DNA of 15,487 bases from JBECKW01 sp040235505 (lineage in GTDB: Bacteria > Desulfobacterota > Desulfobacteria > Desulfobacterales > JAFDDL01), in the NCBI GenBank assembly GCA_040235505.1, contig JBECKW010000322.1, forward strand, positions 1 to 15,487, read 5' to 3'. Below are positions 12,844 to 15,487 of this stretch, in pieces (within the stretch, counting starts at the first letter, position 1; each line of letters begins with the position of its first letter). The notes beneath the pieces are model-generated. The model had not been told where the DNA came from, did no database searches, and saw nothing but the letters and a program-made list of their open reading frames with translations. Made by a program: the position numbers and the translations under genes.

Positions 12844-15487
12844 TGAATTACCCGATCTGGGATCTGACCAAGCTGGGGGGCGGTTCGCTGATTGCTCTGA
12901 TTGCCGTGCTCCATGTGTATATCTCCCACCTGGCGGTGGGCGGCGGGCTTTTCCTGTGGCTGACCGACTGGAAAGGATTCAGGGAAAACAGTCCCGCGAT
13001 TCACGGGTATGTTCAAAAACACACCTGGTTTTTTCTGCTCCTCACCATGGTCTTTGGCGGTGTGTCCGGCGTCGGCATATGGTTCATCATCGCACTGGTA
13101 AGCCCGGCGGCCACCTCATCGCTGATCCATAACTTCGTTTTCGGCTGGGCCATCGAATGGGTGTTTTTTGTGGGCGAAATCGCAGCGCTTCTGATCTATC
13201 ATTATAAATTTTCCGAGCTCGGCCGAAAACACCGCCTGCAGATCGCTTTTTTCTACTTCCTGTTTGCCTGGCTCAGTCTGGCAGTCATCGACGGCATTCT
13301 GAGCTTTATGCTGACGCCCGGCACCTGGCTGAGCACCCATGACTTCTGGCAGGGGATTTTAAATCCGACCTATTTCTCATCGCTTTTTTTCCGTACGTTC
13401 ATGTGCATGATGATCGCCGGCCTCTTCGGTTATGTCACCACGGTCTTTCTGAAGGAAAGCCGCTTCCGCCATACCATGATGAAATACAATTCCAAATGGC
13501 TGCTGTATCCGCTTCCGGGACTCGTGCTGTCGGGAGTCTGGTATTATCGCACGGTTCCAGATACCGTCCGGACCACCGCCTTCAGCCTGAATCCCCAGTC
13601 CGGTTCCGTCGTCATTCTTTTTCTGGCGGCGACACTGATGCTGTTCGTTCTGGGCATTATCGCCACCCTCAAAGCCCCCCGGAGTCTTCAGAGGGTCCTG
13701 ACCTTTCTTCTGGTCTTCATCGGGCTTCTCTGGATGGGGGGATTTGAATACACCCGCGAAATTGCACGCAAACCATGGCTGATTCCCGGTTACCTGTATG
13801 CCAACTCGATCCCTGCGGATAAAATCGCCGACATCGATCAAACCGGCATGCTCCAGGAAGCCAAATGGACCGAAGTAAAGACGGTGACCGAAGAAAACAA
13901 ACTGCAGGCGGGAAAAGAACTGTTCGATCTCGAGTGCCTGAGCTGCCACACGGTGGGCGGATTTCGCAACAACCTGGCCTCCCGGCTGGAACCCTACACG
14001 TATCTGGGGACGCTTTCGCAGCTGACCGGCCAGGGGAAGATTTTAAACTACATGCCGCCCTTTGCGGGAACCCAACCGGAACAGGAAGCGCTGGCCGCCT
14101 ACCTGACGTCTGCGGTGGCGCAGAAAAAGATCGCCACCGAACCTTCCCATGCCGACATATCCTCCTTGAGCAGCAACGTCCCGTCATTTGACCATGAAAA
14201 AGACGATTACGTGCTGTTGGTCTGGAATGACCTGGGAATGCACTGCATATCCGACAGCGACCAGTGGTTCGTGATCCTTCCGCCCGCAAATACGTTGGAA
14301 GCCCAGCTCATCAAACGGGGGAACCTGCCGGAGGTGGTTTCCGAAAATGTCACCCTCACCTATGAGGTGGAGTCGGGATTCGAACACCCGGCCAACCACC
14401 TGGACTTCTGGAAATATGCAAAATCCAATTTCAACGCCCAGCCGGAAAAGAATGTCGGTTTGTTCGGAAACGGTCTGAAGGGCCGGTTCAAATATGATGC
14501 CGACAGCGACTCCTTCGTGGCCGAAGGAATTCCGGCGGCGCCCTATAAGGACGATGGAAGCTATAATCCCTATCCGCTGTTTACCGTCACGGCAACGGAT
14601 GAGGCCGGGAAGGTACTGATGAAAACCTCCGTCGTGGCGCCGGTTTCCACCGAAATGGGGTGCCGCAACTGCCACGAAGGCGGCTGGCGCGTTGGCAACG
14701 TCTCCGGGATTGGCACCACCACCGCCCAAAATCTGCTGAAAGTCCATGACCACCTGAACCACACCGAACTATTTACCCAGGCACTGGCGGGGAACCCCCG
14801 GCTGTGCCAGAGCTGTCATGCCGATCCGGCCCTGAGCGCGACGGGAAAGGAAGAGGTCCTCAACTTCTCCGCCGCCATGCACGGCTGGCACGCCAATTAT
14901 ATGCCCTATAACGACGCCCGGGCGTGCGTCCTGTGCCACCCGGCCTCTAAAACGGGAAATACCCGCTGCAGTCGGGGGCTCCATAATACGGCGGGCGTCA
15001 CCTGTACCGATTGCCACGGGACCATGCAGGAGCACGCCCTTTCCCTCCTCCGCCATGAAGAAACCAAGCCGGCGGCAAAGCGGCTCATGGCCAATCTGTC
15101 AACATCTTCCGGCCTTTCCGTTTCGGACGTGAATCCGAGAATGCCCTGGGTGAACGAACCGGACTGCCTGACCTGTCACACCGATTTTGAAAAACCGAAA
15201 TCCGGCTATTCGGGGTTCAATGTCTGGAACAGTAAATTCAGCGAGCTGTTTCGAAAGCGTACCGGCATGGCCGGCATCCGTTGCGAAGCATGCCACGGTT
15301 CCACCCATGCCCTCTATCCGGCAAAAAATCCATACGGCTCGACCCGGGATATTCTCCAGCCGTTGCAGTATACCGGCCTGCCCTATCCCATCGGTTCCAA
15401 TTTCACCTGTGAAGCCTGCCACCGGGAAAAAATGGAGGATGCCATTCATCATAATAATATGGAACATCTATTCGGCAAGTCATCGTA
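12843..15487 (+). CDS. CydA-like membrane domain fused to an octaheme c-type cytochrome region (partial, no stop in window)
   Basis: 881 codons are visible and the last two bases are TA, so a stop at the edge is possible. Residues 15-300 hold eight helices resembling CydA: H24 at the b595 ligand position, helix-3 AIEWVFFVGE (E105, E112) like the CydA acidic pair, and GILNPTYFSSLFFRTF (171-186) matching LNPVAQVKFVHT, but with Arg184 replacing the b558 His. Eight helices place the rest in the periplasm. Residues 350-425 form a mono-heme cytochrome c (C365-LS-C368-H369, MPPF Met404). Residues 455-605 start with VLLVWNDLGMHC, a motif I recall from multiheme proteins. Seven more CxxCH follow, at C607, C655, C695, C721, C775, C814 and C856. 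Such a fusion would pass electrons between a bd-like membrane core and a periplasmic heme chain. Direction and acceptor are unknown. Confidence 0.85.
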   Translation, partial: MNYPIWDLTKLGGGSLIALIAVLHVYISHLAVGGGLFLWLTDWKGFRENSPAIHGYVQKHTWFFLLLTMVFGGVSGVGIWFIIALVSPAATSSLIHNFVFGWAIEWVFFVGEIAALLIYHYKFSELGRKHRLQIAFFYFLFAWLSLAVIDGILSFMLTPGTWLSTHDFWQGILNPTYFSSLFFRTFMCMMIAGLFGYVTTVFLKESRFRHTMMKYNSKWLLYPLPGLVLSGVWYYRTVPDTVRTTAFSLNPQSGSVVILFLAATLMLFVLGIIATLKAPRSLQRVLTFLLVFIGLLWMGGFEYTREIARKPWLIPGYLYANSIPADKIADIDQTGMLQEAKWTEVKTVTEENKLQAGKELFDLECLSCHTVGGFRNNLASRLEPYTYLGTLSQLTGQGKILNYMPPFAGTQPEQEALAAYLTSAVAQKKIATEPSHADISSLSSNVPSFDHEKDDYVLLVWNDLGMHCISDSDQWFVILPPANTLEAQLIKRGNLPEVVSENVTLTYEVESGFEHPANHLDFWKYAKSNFNAQPEKNVGLFGNGLKGRFKYDADSDSFVAEGIPAAPYKDDGSYNPYPLFTVTATDEAGKVLMKTSVVAPVSTEMGCRNCHEGGWRVGNVSGIGTTTAQNLLKVHDHLNHTELFTQALAGNPRLCQSCHADPALSATGKEEVLNFSAAMHGWHANYMPYNDARACVLCHPASKTGNTRCSRGLHNTAGVTCTDCHGTMQEHALSLLRHEETKPAAKRLMANLSTSSGLSVSDVNPRMPWVNEPDCLTCHTDFEKPKSGYSGFNVWNSKFSELFRKRTGMAGIRCEACHGSTHALYPAKNPYGSTRDILQPLQYTGLPYPIGSNFTCEACHREKMEDAIHHNNMEHLFGKSS

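Overview
The window looks like an anaerobic, GC-rich Gram-negative bacterium, most likely a Desulfobacterota (deltaproteobacterial) sulfate reducer or a relative. This is inferred from gene content: a sigma-54 locus with a NifX/orange-protein-like protein, a DUF5320 protein and an Mrp ATPase; a 4Fe-4S Old-Yellow-Enzyme-type flavoprotein; lipoproteins; and a large membrane-bound multiheme cytochrome c. No rRNA, tRNA, CRISPR array or insertion sequence was seen.

Left block (1-6205, + strand). The end of a Fis-type regulator is followed by a hairpin and then a near-consensus sigma-54 promoter. Downstream lie a NifX-like domain joined to a zinc ribbon, a DUF5320 Gly/Met-rich protein, an Mrp/NBP35-type P-loop ATPase, a three-domain OYE-type Fe-S flavoprotein, a metallo-beta-lactamase-fold protein and a DUF4213/DUF364 protein. 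The genes are closely spaced or overlapping, apart from a 161-bp gap with a strong inverted repeat before mrp. The regulator, NifX-like protein and Mrp ATPase recall the orange-protein (ORP) loci of Desulfovibrio, so a role in metal or Fe-S/Mo cofactor handling is likely but unproven. Three gene ends here (the mrp 3' end, the MBL gene 5' end and the MFS gene 3' end) are built from degenerate 7-bp tandem repeats.

Middle (6206-11763). A convergent DHA2-type MFS exporter is followed by a divergent, AT-richer MCE/MlaD-like lipoprotein gene that has a 14-bp tandem repeat in its promoter region. Next come a small broken membrane-protein gene and a convergent, lipid-anchored UshA-type 5'-nucleotidase. 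A stretch of about 780 bp upstream of the nucleotidase carries a headless beta-rich gene remnant and a strong hairpin over its stop codon, but no convincing intact gene.

Right end (11764-15487, + strand). Two overlapping genes encode a 9-helix CydA-like membrane protein and an at least 881-residue protein. The second protein fuses a second CydA-like 8-helix domain to a mono-heme cytochrome c, a conserved NDLGMHC-type domain and seven further CxxCH motifs (eight in all). It has no stop within the window. The putative bd-type heme ligands and acidic residues appear to be divided between the two proteins, and neither has a long Q-loop. This pair is the most unusual system here: a bd-like membrane module wired directly to a periplasmic multiheme chain.
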